36,204 nucleotides of DNA from Bacteroidota bacterium (GCA_021824565.1 JAKAKL010000001.1:1-36204), one strand, 5' to 3'. Shown: positions 1-10,641, counted from the stretch's first letter. A program made the numbers and translations. Notes: a model not told the origin generated them from the letters alone.

Positions 1-127
1 CATAGCCTTTATTTTTTCCAAGTTCTTCCTGTGCATAAGTTGAAGTTTGATATATTGGAGTTATAACTGCGCCGGTTACTTCATCCGGCTTTTGACCGGC
101 ATGGATTGCATCTGTTGAGAAGCCCAT
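1..127 (-). CDS. Cystathionine gamma-synthase/gamma-lyase family enzyme, N-terminal fragment
   Basis: The first 42 codons of a gene that runs off the left edge. The visible N-terminus ([10 protein letters not shown] near the start, then a [10 protein letters not shown] segment) is the standard opening of the PLP-dependent Cys/Met metabolism family (MetB, MetC, gamma-lyase). An AAGGAA ribosome binding site lies just upstream of the ATG. It begins 21 bases after the cystathionine beta-synthase stop, so the two are very probably co-transcribed. With beta-synthase next door, a cystathionine gamma-lyase completing the homocysteine-to-cysteine route is the likeliest role. The fragment is too short to separate gamma-lyase from gamma-synthase. 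Confidence 0.85.
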   Translation of the reverse strand, partial: MGFSTDAIHAGQKPDEVTGAVITPIYQTSTYAQEELGKNKGY

Positions 128-148
128 AAAATTCCTTTAAATATTTTA

Positions 149-1513
149 TTAAAAATTAGTATGTTCTAAAATATCGTATCGTGTAATTATATCAATAATT
201 CTTCCGTACTCGGTTACAAGAACTGCCGGAGAATCGCTTAAATATTTTTTTACAACGTTAAGTTCTGTACGTTCATCAAGAGTCGGAAAGCTCGGTTCCA
301 TTACGTCTTCAATATTAGAATCAAGAAGATTTTGGTTGCCGACAAGCATTGACATTAATTTTGCCTCGCGAATGCTTCCAACTGATTGTCCATTATCTAA
401 TACCGGAAGCTGTGAAAATCCTTTTGAGTTTAATACTTCTACGGCACCCTTAACTTTATCTTTAGCAAGCAGCGAAACCAATTCAAATTTTCTTCCGTTG
501 TGTTTGGCCTGCGAAATATCTTTAAGAGTTCTAATATCCGTCGGCAGCAAGCGTTTTTCGCGGAGCCATTCATCACTGTGAAACTTCGTTAAATATCTTT
601 CGCCTGTATCGCAAACTACAAAAACAATCACTGCATTTTCATCAAGGCTTTTTGCCACTTCAAGCGTTATTCCAAGTATTGTCCCTGTACTGCCGCCGCA
701 GAAAATTCCTTCTTCGCGTGAAAGCATTCTTGCGAAGTTGAACGAGTCCATATCGTTTATATTATATATTTTATCTATATACTCGAACTGCACATTCTTA
801 GGAAGGCAATCCTGACCGATTCCTTCGACAAGATAAGGCGTGCCTTTTGCAGTTATTCTTTTTTCTTTAAATTCTCTTAGAATCGAACCGTAAGGATCGG
901 CGCCGATAATTTGTATTGAAGGATTTTTTTCTTTAAGAAATCTTCCAACACCGCTAATTGTCCCGCCGGTTCCTATGCCCGCAACAAAGTGAGTTATTTT
1001 GCCTTCCGTCTGTTCCCATATTTCCGGTCCAGTCGTTCTATAATGTATCTCGGGATTTGCCGGATTGGAATACTGGTACATGAAAATTGAATTGGGAGTT
1101 TCTTCGTTAATTTTTCTTGCAACGGTTATGTAGTAATCTGGGTGATCATGCCCAACGGCATTCGATACTACAATAACATCACCTCCAAGCGCTTTCAGGT
1201 AATTAATTTTTTCAGAGCTTACTTTATCAGTTACAACAAAAATCGATTTATATCCTTTTACAGCGCACGCAAGTGCCAGTCCTATCCCGGTATTTCCACT
1301 AGTAGCTTCGATAACGGTTCCGCCGGGTTTTATCTTCCCGCTTCGTTCCGCTTCCTCAAGCATCGAAACGCCTATCCGATCCTTTACACTGCCGCCGGGG
1401 TTTGCCGATTCAAGTTTGGCAAAGATCTGTGGTTTTAATCCTTTGTTTAATTTGTTAAGCTTTATCAAAGGCGTGTTGCCGACTGCTTCAAGTATATTGT
1501 TTTTATATTTCAT
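149..1513 (-). CDS. Cystathionine beta-synthase (PLP enzyme with C-terminal CBS pair)
   Basis: A 454-residue enzyme expected to condense serine with homocysteine to cystathionine in the cytoplasm. The fold type II PLP core is clear: GGSVKDR with the Schiff-base lysine at K44, SGNTG at 72-76 for substrate carboxylate binding, and a [10 protein letters not shown] phosphate loop near residue 180. Residues about 335-454 form two CBS domains, the regulatory module of eukaryotic CBS. There is no N-terminal haem-binding extension. It sits between fmt (57 bp upstream) and a gamma-family enzyme (21 bp downstream), so it heads a transsulfuration pair at the end of the def-fmt run. Cysteine synthase is the alternative; the CBS tail and the neighbour favour beta-synthase. 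Confidence 0.9.
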   Translation of the reverse strand: MKYKNNILEAVGNTPLIKLNKLNKGLKPQIFAKLESANPGGSVKDRIGVSMLEEAERSGKIKPGGTVIEATSGNTGIGLALACAVKGYKSIFVVTDKVSSEKINYLKALGGDVIVVSNAVGHDHPDYYITVARKINEETPNSIFMYQYSNPANPEIHYRTTGPEIWEQTEGKITHFVAGIGTGGTISGVGRFLKEKNPSIQIIGADPYGSILREFKEKRITAKGTPYLVEGIGQDCLPKNVQFEYIDKIYNINDMDSFNFARMLSREEGIFCGGSTGTILGITLEVAKSLDENAVIVFVVCDTGERYLTKFHSDEWLREKRLLPTDIRTLKDISQAKHNGRKFELVSLLAKDKVKGAVEVLNSKGFSQLPVLDNGQSVGSIREAKLMSMLVGNQNLLDSNIEDVMEPSFPTLDERTELNVVKKYLSDSPAVLVTEYGRIIDIITRYDILEHTNF

Positions 1514-1570
1514 ATAGTTTTAAAAATTTTTTTTTAATTGGTGAAAGTTTTATCCGCAAAACTTTTAGAT

Positions 1571-2479
1571 TTAATTGAAGCTAAAACCGCGCAGAAATTC
1601 TTCAGCCTTAAGTTTTTTCTTCCCTTCATGCTGAAGTTCTAATATTTCGAGCGAGCCTTCGCCGCAGCCTATAAACAGCTTTGTTTTGGTCTGCTTAATT
1701 TCTGAAGGACTTAATTTTTCTTCGTAATTAATTTTTGTCTTATAAATTTTTAATATTTTTTCTTTATAATAAAAAAAAGCCGCGGGAAATGGCGAAAGCC
1801 CGCGCACAAGGTTATGGATTTTATCTGCGGGCAAACTCCAATCTATTATCGCAGTTTCCTTAGTAATCTTTGGAGCTGAAGTAGCCAAAGAATTATCCTG
1901 AGTTATTAATTTAGCATTTCCGCTTTCAATTAATCTAACAGTATTAAGCACAGCACCGGCTCCGATTAGACTCATTCTATCGTGCAGAGTGCCGAAATCA
2001 TCTTCATCATCAATCTTAATTCTTTCTTGAAGAATCAACTTCCCAGTATCTACTTTTTCATCGAGGAAAAAAGTTGTTACTCCGGTTTCGTGTTCACCGT
2101 TGATCAATGCCCATTGAATCGGCGCCGCCCCGCGATACTTAGGCAAAAGAGAACCGTGCAGATTAAACGTTCCTTTAGGCGGAATTGAGAAAACTTCTGT
2201 CGGCAAAATTTTAAACGCAACAACTACGAAGGCATCGGCATTAAAATTTTTCAACTGGCTAATGAAATTTTCATCTCTTAATTTTTCAGGCTGAAGAACA
2301 ATGATATTATTTCTTAATGCAAATTCTTTTACGGCTGTATATGAAATCTTCTGACCGCGTCCCCTTTCTCTATCCGGCGCAGTTACAACGGCAGGAACAT
2401 CATAGTTATTATCAATCAATATCTTTAACGAAGGAACCGCAAAATCGGGCGTGCCCATGAAAATGATTTTCATCTTCAT
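1571..2479 (-). CDS. fmt: Methionyl-tRNA formyltransferase
   Basis: A 302-residue enzyme that formylates initiator Met-tRNA using 10-formyl-tetrahydrofolate. The N-terminal Rossmann-like domain opens with IIFMGTPDFAVPSL. The catalytic set is present: N107 and H109 in the NLHGSLLPKYRGAAPIQWA segment, and D144 in VDTGK. The C-terminal tRNA-binding domain is full length. It starts 7 bp after the def stop, giving the classic def-fmt order. The start is the first of two ATGs two codons apart (MKMKIIF); the second at 2473 is equally possible. There is no strong ribosome binding site, consistent with translational coupling to def. Confidence 0.95.
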   Translation of the reverse strand: MKMKIIFMGTPDFAVPSLKILIDNNYDVPAVVTAPDRERGRGQKISYTAVKEFALRNNIIVLQPEKLRDENFISQLKNFNADAFVVVAFKILPTEVFSIPPKGTFNLHGSLLPKYRGAAPIQWALINGEHETGVTTFFLDEKVDTGKLILQERIKIDDEDDFGTLHDRMSLIGAGAVLNTVRLIESGNAKLITQDNSLATSAPKITKETAIIDWSLPADKIHNLVRGLSPFPAAFFYYKEKILKIYKTKINYEEKLSPSEIKQTKTKLFIGCGEGSLEILELQHEGKKKLKAEEFLRGFSFN

Positions 2480-2486
2480 CCGCTGC

Positions 2487-3053
2487 TTAAAGCTGCATCT
2501 GGTAATCTATGTGAGAGGTAACAGGGTACTGGAACTCAACCTTTCGCTGCTTAATCTTAATCAAATCTTTCTTAAATTTTTTCTTCATCTCGTCGCTGAT
2601 CAAATCAGTAAACAAAATTCCCTGAAGATGATCATACTCATGCTGGATAACGCGCGCTAAAATATCTTTAGCATCGAGAGTAATTTCTTTCAGATCAGTA
2701 TCATGATATACGATTGTAATTTCCGCAGGTCTTTCTACCTCGGCGCGGATGTCCGGAATACTTAAGCAGCCTTCTTCAATAAAAACCTTTTTCTCCGAAC
2801 GGTAAGTAATTTTAGGATTAATAATAACCATCGGCTTGGAATCTTCGTGACCATCGATAACAGAAATATCAATAACAATAATCGCTTTATCGGAACCTAC
2901 CTGGTTGGCAGCTAAGCCGATGCCGTTCGCGTTCCTCATCGTCTCGAACATATCCCTTATAAGTTCTACAGTTTTAATATCAACTTCTTTTACCGGGTTC
3001 GCTTTTCTTTTTAATATCTTGTCGCCGATTAAAGTTATTGGTAATAGCGCCAT
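2487..3053 (-). CDS. def: Peptide deformylase
   Basis: A 188-residue metalloenzyme that removes the N-formyl group from nascent proteins. All three family motifs are visible: GIGLAANQ with Q51, EGCLS with metal ligand C96, and QHEYDHLQG with ligands H138 and H142 and catalytic E139. The frame stays open upstream to 3182, but I place the start at 3053: it has an AGGAG site 9 nt upstream and gives the usual MALLPI N-terminus, whereas the extra 43 codons are low-complexity and unlike the family. It leads the def-fmt-CBS cluster. The enzyme is partnered functionally by fmt directly downstream. Confidence 0.95.
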   Translation of the reverse strand: MALLPITLIGDKILKRKANPVKEVDIKTVELIRDMFETMRNANGIGLAANQVGSDKAIIVIDISVIDGHEDSKPMVIINPKITYRSEKKVFIEEGCLSIPDIRAEVERPAEITIVYHDTDLKEITLDAKDILARVIQHEYDHLQGILFTDLISDEMKKKFKKDLIKIKQRKVEFQYPVTSHIDYQMQL

Positions 3054-3062
3054 CAAAAAAAA

Positions 3063-3067
3063 CTCCT
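3063..3067 (-). promoter_or_regulatory. Ribosome binding site that fixes the def start
   Basis: AGGAG on the minus strand, 9 nt upstream of the ATG at 3053. It supports the shorter def protein over the open-frame extension to 3182. Confidence 0.7.
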
Positions 3068-3364
3068 GCAATTCAATTAATTTTATTTCTGGAAAATACC
3101 ACGTGAGATTTTGTCGGTGGTAAAAATAATGAAAACAATAAGAAGAAGAAAGTTTAGATGACAAAAATATTAGCGTCATCATATTTTTAATTTAAATAAA
3201 TCAGTTATACATCTGGTTTTACTTATCTCAAGATAAGAAATTAGAAATAGCCTGGAATATATAACGGATGTTTTTGAAGTTTATATAGAAGAATTAATTA
3301 AGTGGATTTCTTTCCGAAATGAACCGTAAAATTTCTAAAGCATATAGAGTGACGAGTACGCAGG

Positions 3365-3700
3365 ATTGTAGTCCGCCGGGAAGCAATGGTAAATACCTGC
3401 CTAAAAATAAAAGCTGTCATAAAACAAATGCTGTTTGTCCATTAAAAAACAGCGGAGTGATGTCGATTGATGAAAGGAGAACTTTAAAAAATGGAAACAT
3501 GCCGGAGACAAATGAAAGGTGGACTTTAAAAAATGACAACTCGCCGCAGATTAATGAAAGGCTGCCGGAAAATAATACTGACCCGCCAGAGATAAATAAG
3601 AACCTGCCTAAAATTAATGCGAGGGCGCCATTGAGTGAAATCACTCGGTCAGAGATAAATGATGGCTGTCCGGTGATGAATGAGACATGGTATGCTCAAA
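3365..3700 (+). repeat. Degenerate 21-bp tandem array C (about 16 units), upstream of groES
   Basis: The 951-base gap between def and groES contains a diverged tandem array with an exact 21-bp period. Clear unit starts fall at 3470, 3491, 3512, 3533, 3554, 3575, 3596, 3617, 3638, 3659 and 3680, with weaker units back to about 3365. A rough core is CTGCCGGAAATAAATGAA. Units 3470 and 3512 are nearly identical and form a 42-bp higher-order pair with the units between. One plus-strand frame (3319-3717, ATG to TAG) is open throughout and reads as heptads of the form xPEINER. I see no convincing ribosome binding site for it, so I annotate a repeat, not a gene. Confidence 0.8.
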
Positions 3701-3760
3701 ATACGAGAAAATTATAGCAAACCTCTGCGAAACTTAGTTATATGTATTCGAGTCAGTCTG

Positions 3761-3790
3761 TTCAAGTTCAAGTGTAAGATCAAGTTGAAG
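3761..3790 (+). repeat. Short AAG-phased hexamer repeat
   Basis: Four consecutive hexamers beginning AAG (AAGTTC, AAGTGT, AAGATC, AAGTTG) from 3764. The same hexamer type recurs after groEL (6004) and between the convergent genes near 25965-26030. Its function is unknown. It lies between array C and the groES promoter. Confidence 0.5.
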
Positions 3791-3910
3791 AAAGGATGCA
3801 AGGCGGCACAGGCTTAAACAAAGAAGCTTTTTAGAAAGCCGCTTCGTTTAAAGAGCAAGACGCTTTTCTGAAATCGACGTCACTTAATAAAAAAATAATT
3901 TTCAAAAATA

Positions 3911-3939
3911 TTGACAAAATTTAGAAGAGACATTATATT
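3911..3939 (+). promoter_or_regulatory. groESL promoter (sigma-70 type)
   Basis: TTGACA at 3911-3916 and TATATT at 3934-3939 with a 17-base spacer, a near-perfect housekeeping promoter of the E. coli type. The -10 box overlaps the start of the CIRCE operator, so repressor binding would block initiation directly. Confidence 0.85.
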
Positions 3940-3964
3940 AGCACTCCTAATTCGAGAGTGCTAA
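3938..3964 (+). promoter_or_regulatory. CIRCE operator (HrcA binding site)
   Basis: A perfect inverted repeat TTAGCACTC-N9-GAGTGCTAA, the consensus CIRCE element bound by the heat-shock repressor HrcA. It overlaps the -10 region and lies 40 nt before the groES start. The hrcA gene itself is not in the window. Confidence 0.97.
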
Positions 3965-4004
3965 TAATTAAGTTAAAAATCAAAAAAAAATCGGAGGTAC
4001 AATT

Positions 4005-4301
4005 ATGGCTAAAATAAATCTAAAGCCATTGGCAGACAGAGTAATAGTAAAGCCAAGCGAGGCAGAAGAGACAACAAAAGGCGGTATCATTTTACCTGAT
4101 ACTGCAAAGGAGAAACCAATAGAAGGCACTATAGTAGCCGTCGGACCTGGCAAAATAGCAGATGACGGAAAGCAGGTAAAGCCTGAAGTAAAGGTTGGAG
4201 ATAAAGTACTGTACGGTAAATACAGCGGTACTGAAGTAACAGTTGAAGGCGAAGAATATTTGATAATGCGCGAGAGCGATATCTTCGCAATCATTGGTTA
4301 A
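4005..4301 (+). CDS. groES: Co-chaperonin GroES
   Basis: A 98-residue co-chaperonin that caps the GroEL cage. It has the typical opening with [10 protein letters not shown], the mobile-loop region around residues 20-33 ([14 protein letters not shown]), and the conserved end of the fold at [19 protein letters not shown] ribosome binding site lies 8 nt upstream of the ATG. It is first in a two-gene operon with groEL (61 bp apart) under the CIRCE-controlled promoter, so it should be induced by heat or protein-folding stress through HrcA release. Confidence 0.98.
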   Translation: MAKINLKPLADRVIVKPSEAEETTKGGIILPDTAKEKPIEGTIVAVGPGKIADDGKQVKPEVKVGDKVLYGKYSGTEVTVEGEEYLIMRESDIFAIIG

Positions 4302-4359
4302 TAAAATTTTTTTTAATAATAAAACCGTCCCGGCTGTGCCGTGGACAAGGAGGATATAA

Positions 4360-6000
<1,641 letters not shown>

Positions 6001-6003
6001 GAT

Positions 6004-6056
6004 AAGTTTAAGTTTAAGTTTAAGTTTAAGTTTAAGTTCAAGATTAAGAGCAAGAC
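6004..6056 (+). repeat. AAGTTT hexamer tandem repeat after groEL
   Basis: Five perfect AAGTTT units from 6004 to 6033, then AAGTTC, AAGATT, AAGAGC and a partial unit in the same phase. The repeat starts 3 bp after the groEL stop and lies before the terminator, so it would be part of the groESL mRNA 3' end. Confidence 0.9.
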
Positions 6057-6075
6057 TTATTTTAAATTTATTTAT

Positions 6076-6110
6076 GCGGAATCTGAAAAACAGGTTCCGC
6101 TTTTTGTTTT
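6076..6110 (+). terminator. Intrinsic terminator of groESL
   Basis: A 10-bp stem (GCGGAATCTG with CAGGTTCCGC, one G-U pair), a 5-base A loop, followed directly by TTTTTGTTTT. Confidence 0.9.
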
Positions 6111-6188
6111 AAACCTTTCCCAAATCATTTTTGTCGAACCACCAAGAATTTCAGTTTTCAAAACTTAGATAAATAAAAAGGCATAAAA

Positions 6189-6554
6189 ATGAAAAGTGTA
6201 ATATTCATATCGATTTTATTTTTTATATGTCTCAGCGCTGCAAACGCCCAGCAGTTCCGCCATTTTTCAATTCAGGATAGAGTTGCACAGCTAAAAGACA
6301 GTCTTGCTTTGTCCGACAGTCAAACAGTAATTGTTGATTCAATTTTAACAAACTCTATGCAGAAAGCAAGAAGTATGGATGTAAGCGAACCGGATAGACG
6401 GGACGCAATGATGCAGATAATGAAAGAAACAGATGCTGCCGTTGAAAAAGTGTTGACAAAAGATCAGCAAGTAATATATGAAAGGATGCTTGCAGAGCGG
6501 AGAGCAGAAATGCAGCAAAGGATGATGAATAGAAGAAATTACGATAACAATTAA
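6189..6554 (+). CDS. Small exported Spy/CpxP-like helical protein
   Basis: A 121-residue protein with a signal peptide (residues 1 to about 20, ending SAANA before QQF). The mature part is wholly helical in character and rich in Q, R, E and M, with an LTKDQQ motif near residue 93 that matches the LTxxQ signature of periplasmic Spy/CpxP-type chaperones. The C-terminus is Met/Arg rich (MLAERRAEMQQRMMNRR). A function in periplasmic folding or stress sensing is inference. It is monocistronic, flanked by terminators at 6076-6110 and 6581-6620. The ribosome binding site is weak. Confidence 0.75.
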   Translation: MKSVIFISILFFICLSAANAQQFRHFSIQDRVAQLKDSLALSDSQTVIVDSILTNSMQKARSMDVSEPDRRDAMMQIMKETDAAVEKVLTKDQQVIYERMLAERRAEMQQRMMNRRNYDNN

Positions 6555-6580
6555 TTATAGATGCCCTCCTATAAGAAAAG

Positions 6581-6620
6581 AATCCGCGGTCTGGCGTAAA
6601 AGTTGGGCTGCGGATTTTTT
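6581..6620 (+). terminator. Intrinsic terminator after the Spy-like gene
   Basis: AATCCGC pairs with GCGGATT, and the interior GGTCTGGC pairs with GTTGGGCT allowing G-U wobbles, giving about 15 bp around a GTAAAA loop, followed by TTTTTT. Confidence 0.85.
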
Positions 6621-6736
6621 AACGTCAAATCCAGCCTTTTCAAAAATTATTATATACTTTAAAAACTTTCTTATATTTTGCTATATTACATACCATCAAA
6701 AGAAATTTTTAATATTATTCCAGGAAATATTTCCAA

Positions 6737-9700
6737 TTGACTTCCGCAGAATTAGACGAACTGCTTCAAGAAGCATATGAGCATTTACAGCAAGGGCGTT
6801 ACCGCATGGCTCTCGTAGCAGCTAAGACCGTTTATGACGAAAGACAATATGATTACAACGCTGCGTCTTGTCTTGCGTGGGCAATGCTTGAGAACGGTTA
6901 TCCTGCACAAGCATTAGAACTTGCTAACCTGGCAGTACAGGTATCCGAGAATGATGTAAACTCAAGATTATATCGCGGATTTCTTTTGATGAGAATGGGA
7001 ATTTATGAAGGCGCAATCTCTGATCTTGATTGGGCGATATCTCAAAAGCCTGACATGCTAACGTGGGCGCATTTAAATAAAGCAAGAGCTTTGGGCGGCT
7101 TAGGAAGATTTTTTGAAGGTCTCGAGGAAATAGAAAAAGCCATATCAATTGATAAAGGCTCAAATCAAAAATTAAATCAAGTTCGCGAGTGGTTTAGAAA
7201 AGCATTAGGCTACGAAGGGAATTTCTTCAACGGTATATTTAATAAAAAGAAATCGATGATTTCCGAAGCGGAGGAAGCTTTAAAACAAAAAGAATATTGG
7301 TTTTCTATTTGGGCGGCAAGAAATATCCTGGATACGCCAGCCTTCAATAAAGATTTTAATAAAGCGCATTTGATCGAGTTAGAATCGTTGATTGGAATAT
7401 TCCAAACAAAAATGGCTTTTGAAAAAGCAGAAGCCATTAAAAATGATTATAGAGATGACTCTCATTTCAACGCGCTATACCGGCAGATAACTCACTATTA
7501 TCCAACCGAGCAAATAGAGATTCAAGAAGAAAAAATTATTCAACCGCCGGAAGAGGAAATTAATCCAATTGAAGAAAAGAGAACGGACTTTTTAGCTTAC
7601 GAAAATAAATTCTTCCATGTCTACCAGGCAAAAGTTTTCGATCTAACAGAAAATTTGCGTGCGGGAAAAAGATCTTACTTGCTTCAATTCTGCGAATCAA
7701 CAATAAGATACATCGGAATAGAAGTCGTAATTGATAATCCATTTTACAACAACAGGAAAATGGAGCTTGACGGAATAGCTGTGTGGTATTTGAATAACGC
7801 TGAAGTGGGCAGGCATGACTTTAAGATGGGAATTGAAAAAGATTGGAAGATAGTTGAGTTTATTCAAAGCTGGGGCGCAGAAACGCCGGGCTTCTGGAAT
7901 GCCGGTCAAGGAAGAGTTGATATATTTTTAGATAATTATCTTATCTGCACGAGATGGTTTTTGATCGGCGATTCGGAAATCTTCAACTTTGAGCAAAACG
8001 AAATTGGCAATGCTCAATCGCAGGAAACGGAGAAGCCTCAAATTAAGCAGCCGACAGATGTTATTGAATCATCTTTAAAAAAGCATGAAGCAAAATCGCT
8101 TGATGAATTATTAAAAGAGTTAGAAGATTTTGTGGGACTCGAAAGCGTTAAACAATCGATGCGCGATTTCGTCGATTATCTCAAATACATCAATGAACGA
8201 AAGAAATTAGGATTAAAAACGCAGGAAAGTTTATCCGTTCACAGCGTGTTTCTTGGTAACCCCGGAACAGGTAAAACTACAATTGCGCGTCTTCTCGGTA
8301 AAATATTCCAGGCAATGGGGCTATTGAAAAACGGGCATGTAATTGAAGTTGACCGCGCGGGTCTTGTTGGACAATACATCGGCGAGACCGCACAGAAAAC
8401 CGAGAAGGTTATTAACGAAGCCGTCGGAGGTCTTTTGTTTATTGACGAAGCTTATACTTTGAAGAAAGCCGGCAACACTCAAGACTTCGGTCAGGAAGCA
8501 ATTGACGTAATAATAAAAAGGATGGAAGAGTCGACCGACTTTGCGGTAATAGTTGCAGGTTATCCTGAAGAGATGAATGCATTTCTTAATTCCAATCCCG
8601 GTCTGAAATCCCGCTTCGTACATACTTTTAATTTTGAAGATTATTCCCCGGACGAATTGGTGCAGATTTTCAGTCTCTTTGCTGCGAGAGAAGAATATAT
8701 AATAAAGCCCGACGCCATTGAACTTCTACGAAAAGAATTTATAAATCTGTATCGAAAGCGCGATAAAACTTTCGGCAATGCAAGGCTTGCAAGAAATTAT
8801 TTTAACGACGCTAAAATTCATCTTAGCAAAAGAGTTTTGAAAATTCCAGGGCAGCACCGGACTAAAGAAGCAATGGTTACAATTTGCCCGGAGGATATTC
8901 TTGCAATCATCGGAAGTTCAATTTCAAAGGAAGTTAAAATAAGCATCGATGAAGAAGCACTGGCAAAGGCGATGGAAAAGCTTAATAATCTTACAGGGCT
9001 TGACAGTGTAAAAAAAGAAATAAATGAGATTATAAAGCTTGCGCGCTTTTATACCGAGCAGGGTGAAAATATTCACGATAAATTTTCTTCTCATTTAATT
9101 TTTCTTGGAAATCCCGGAACTGGAAAAACAACAGTAGCAAGATTGTTCAGTGAAATTTATTCGGCGCTTGGAATACTTCCAAAAGGTCATCTCGTTGAAG
9201 TAGACAGGCAGGGATTGGTTGCGAGCTTCGTCGGGCAAACTGCTGAAAAGACACGCCAGGCAATTGACAAAGCTATGGGCGGAACTTTATTTATTGACGA
9301 AGCATATACTTTAATCAAGAAAGGCGACGGCGGGTCGGACTTCGGCAAAGAAGCAATAGACACTCTCTTGAAAAGAATGGAAGATGAGAGAGGAAAGTTT
9401 ATTGTTATTGCCGCCGGGTATACTGACGAGATGAATGACTTCTTAAACAGCAATCCAGGACTGCAATCGAGATTTACTAAGAAGTTTACTTTTGACGATT
9501 ACACGCCGGAAGAGTTAATGCAGATTGCGCAAAAAATTCTTGAGGGCAGAGGTCTTGTTTTAGACGAAGAGGCGAAAGAGCCGTTGAGGAAATATTTCAA
9601 TACTGTTTATAGAAATAGGAATAAGACATTCGGCAACGGAAGATTAGTCCGCGACTTAATCGAAAGCGCTTCCAAGAAACAACTGCTGCGAGTAGCAGAC

Positions 9701-10636
9701 ATACCACATGAAGAGCGCCATCAGGAAGTGCTGAAATACATTCTTAATGATGATATCAAAGAACTTATAACGCAGGCAAAAGAAAAAGAAGCTTTCAATA
9801 TTGAAGGCGACCCGGAGCAGCTTAATAAATTTTTAAAAGAATTAAATGAGCTTACCGGTTTGGAATCCGTGAAGAAATCTGTAGATAAGCTTGTAAGCGG
9901 ACTAAAAGTAGCAAAGTTAAGGAAGCAGCGCGGGCTGAAAGTAATTCCAAAGAATCTTAATGCAGTATTCATGGGAAATCCCGGCACTGGAAAAACAACA
10001 GTCGCACGTCTCTTAAGCAAAATATATAAAGAGATGGGAATTTTAGAAAAAGGTCATTTGATAGAAGTAGACCGCACCGGTTTAGTTGCAGGATATCAAG
10101 GTCAAACGGCTGCTAAAACAGAAGAAGTTATTAAGAAAGCAGCAGGCGGAACGTTGTTTATCGATGAAGCATACACTCTTGTAAGAGGCGGCTCCGATTT
10201 TGGTCGGGAAGCGATTGATACTTTATTAAAGCGGATGGAAAATGAAGAAGAAAAATTTGTAGTAATTGTTGCTGGCTACACAAACGAGATGAAAGAATTC
10301 CTTGAATCAAACCCGGGGATACAATCAAGATTTACAAATACTTTTATGTTTGAAGATTATCCGCCGCGTCAAATGCTTGAGATCGGACTGGATATTTCAA
10401 ACAAGAATGGTTATAAATTAGACGAAGGCGCATGGCAATTACTGCTTGAAATTTTCACCGATCTTTACAACAAAAGAGATAAAAGTTTCGGGAATGCGAG
10501 AACAGTCAGAAATATTTTATTCAAAGCAATAAGCAACCAGGAAGAAAGAATCTTAACAATTGCCGAACCGGAGATAGAGCACCTTACAACGATAACATTT
10601 GAAGACGTAAAGAAGATCGAACTTTCCGAATTATAA
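6737..10636 (+). CDS. TPR protein with three tandem CbxX/CfxQ (SpoVK-type) AAA+ modules
   Basis: A 1299-residue cytoplasmic protein. Residues about 10-150 are TPR-like helical repeats; about 292-420 is a domain I do not recognise, with beta-rich character (FFHVYQAKVF to WFLIGDSEI). Three complete AAA+ modules follow. Walker A (GNPGTGKTT) begins at 507, 791 and 1080; the Walker B aspartate of FIDEAYTL is D570, D854 and D1143, exactly 63 residues later each time. Each also has AGY sensor-1, SRF arginine-finger and GNAR/GNGR sensor-2 motifs. Each begins with an L.GL(E/D)SVK signature. The family includes the rubisco activase CbbX, SpoVK and the TPR-AAA EccA of type VII secretion. Start is TTG: an in-frame TAA lies at 6710 and no ATG intervenes. 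The target is unknown; neighbours do not reveal it. Confidence 0.9.
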   Translation: MTSAELDELLQEAYEHLQQGRYRMALVAAKTVYDERQYDYNAASCLAWAMLENGYPAQALELANLAVQVSENDVNSRLYRGFLLMRMGIYEGAISDLDWAISQKPDMLTWAHLNKARALGGLGRFFEGLEEIEKAISIDKGSNQKLNQVREWFRKALGYEGNFFNGIFNKKKSMISEAEEALKQKEYWFSIWAARNILDTPAFNKDFNKAHLIELESLIGIFQTKMAFEKAEAIKNDYRDDSHFNALYRQITHYYPTEQIEIQEEKIIQPPEEEINPIEEKRTDFLAYENKFFHVYQAKVFDLTENLRAGKRSYLLQFCESTIRYIGIEVVIDNPFYNNRKMELDGIAVWYLNNAEVGRHDFKMGIEKDWKIVEFIQSWGAETPGFWNAGQGRVDIFLDNYLICTRWFLIGDSEIFNFEQNEIGNAQSQETEKPQIKQPTDVIESSLKKHEAKSLDELLKELEDFVGLESVKQSMRDFVDYLKYINERKKLGLKTQESLSVHSVFLGNPGTGKTTIARLLGKIFQAMGLLKNGHVIEVDRAGLVGQYIGETAQKTEKVINEAVGGLLFIDEAYTLKKAGNTQDFGQEAIDVIIKRMEESTDFAVIVAGYPEEMNAFLNSNPGLKSRFVHTFNFEDYSPDELVQIFSLFAAREEYIIKPDAIELLRKEFINLYRKRDKTFGNARLARNYFNDAKIHLSKRVLKIPGQHRTKEAMVTICPEDILAIIGSSISKEVKISIDEEALAKAMEKLNNLTGLDSVKKEINEIIKLARFYTEQGENIHDKFSSHLIFLGNPGTGKTTVARLFSEIYSALGILPKGHLVEVDRQGLVASFVGQTAEKTRQAIDKAMGGTLFIDEAYTLIKKGDGGSDFGKEAIDTLLKRMEDERGKFIVIAAGYTDEMNDFLNSNPGLQSRFTKKFTFDDYTPEELMQIAQKILEGRGLVLDEEAKEPLRKYFNTVYRNRNKTFGNGRLVRDLIESASKKQLLRVADIPHEERHQEVLKYILNDDIKELITQAKEKEAFNIEGDPEQLNKFLKELNELTGLESVKKSVDKLVSGLKVAKLRKQRGLKVIPKNLNAVFMGNPGTGKTTVARLLSKIYKEMGILEKGHLIEVDRTGLVAGYQGQTAAKTEEVIKKAAGGTLFIDEAYTLVRGGSDFGREAIDTLLKRMENEEEKFVVIVAGYTNEMKEFLESNPGIQSRFTNTFMFEDYPPRQMLEIGLDISNKNGYKLDEGAWQLLLEIFTDLYNKRDKSFGNARTVRNILFKAISNQEERILTIAEPEIEHLTTITFEDVKKIELSEL

Positions 10637-10641
10637 AAAAA

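Noticed and set aside
3054-3182. N-terminal extension of def
   Set aside because: A strong AGGAG site and the family N-terminus place the start at 3053; the extra residues are low complexity.
3319-3717. A 132-residue protein from array C
   Set aside because: No ribosome binding site, repeat-driven composition and an overlapping open frame on the other strand (3417-3644). Kept as a finding, not a gene.
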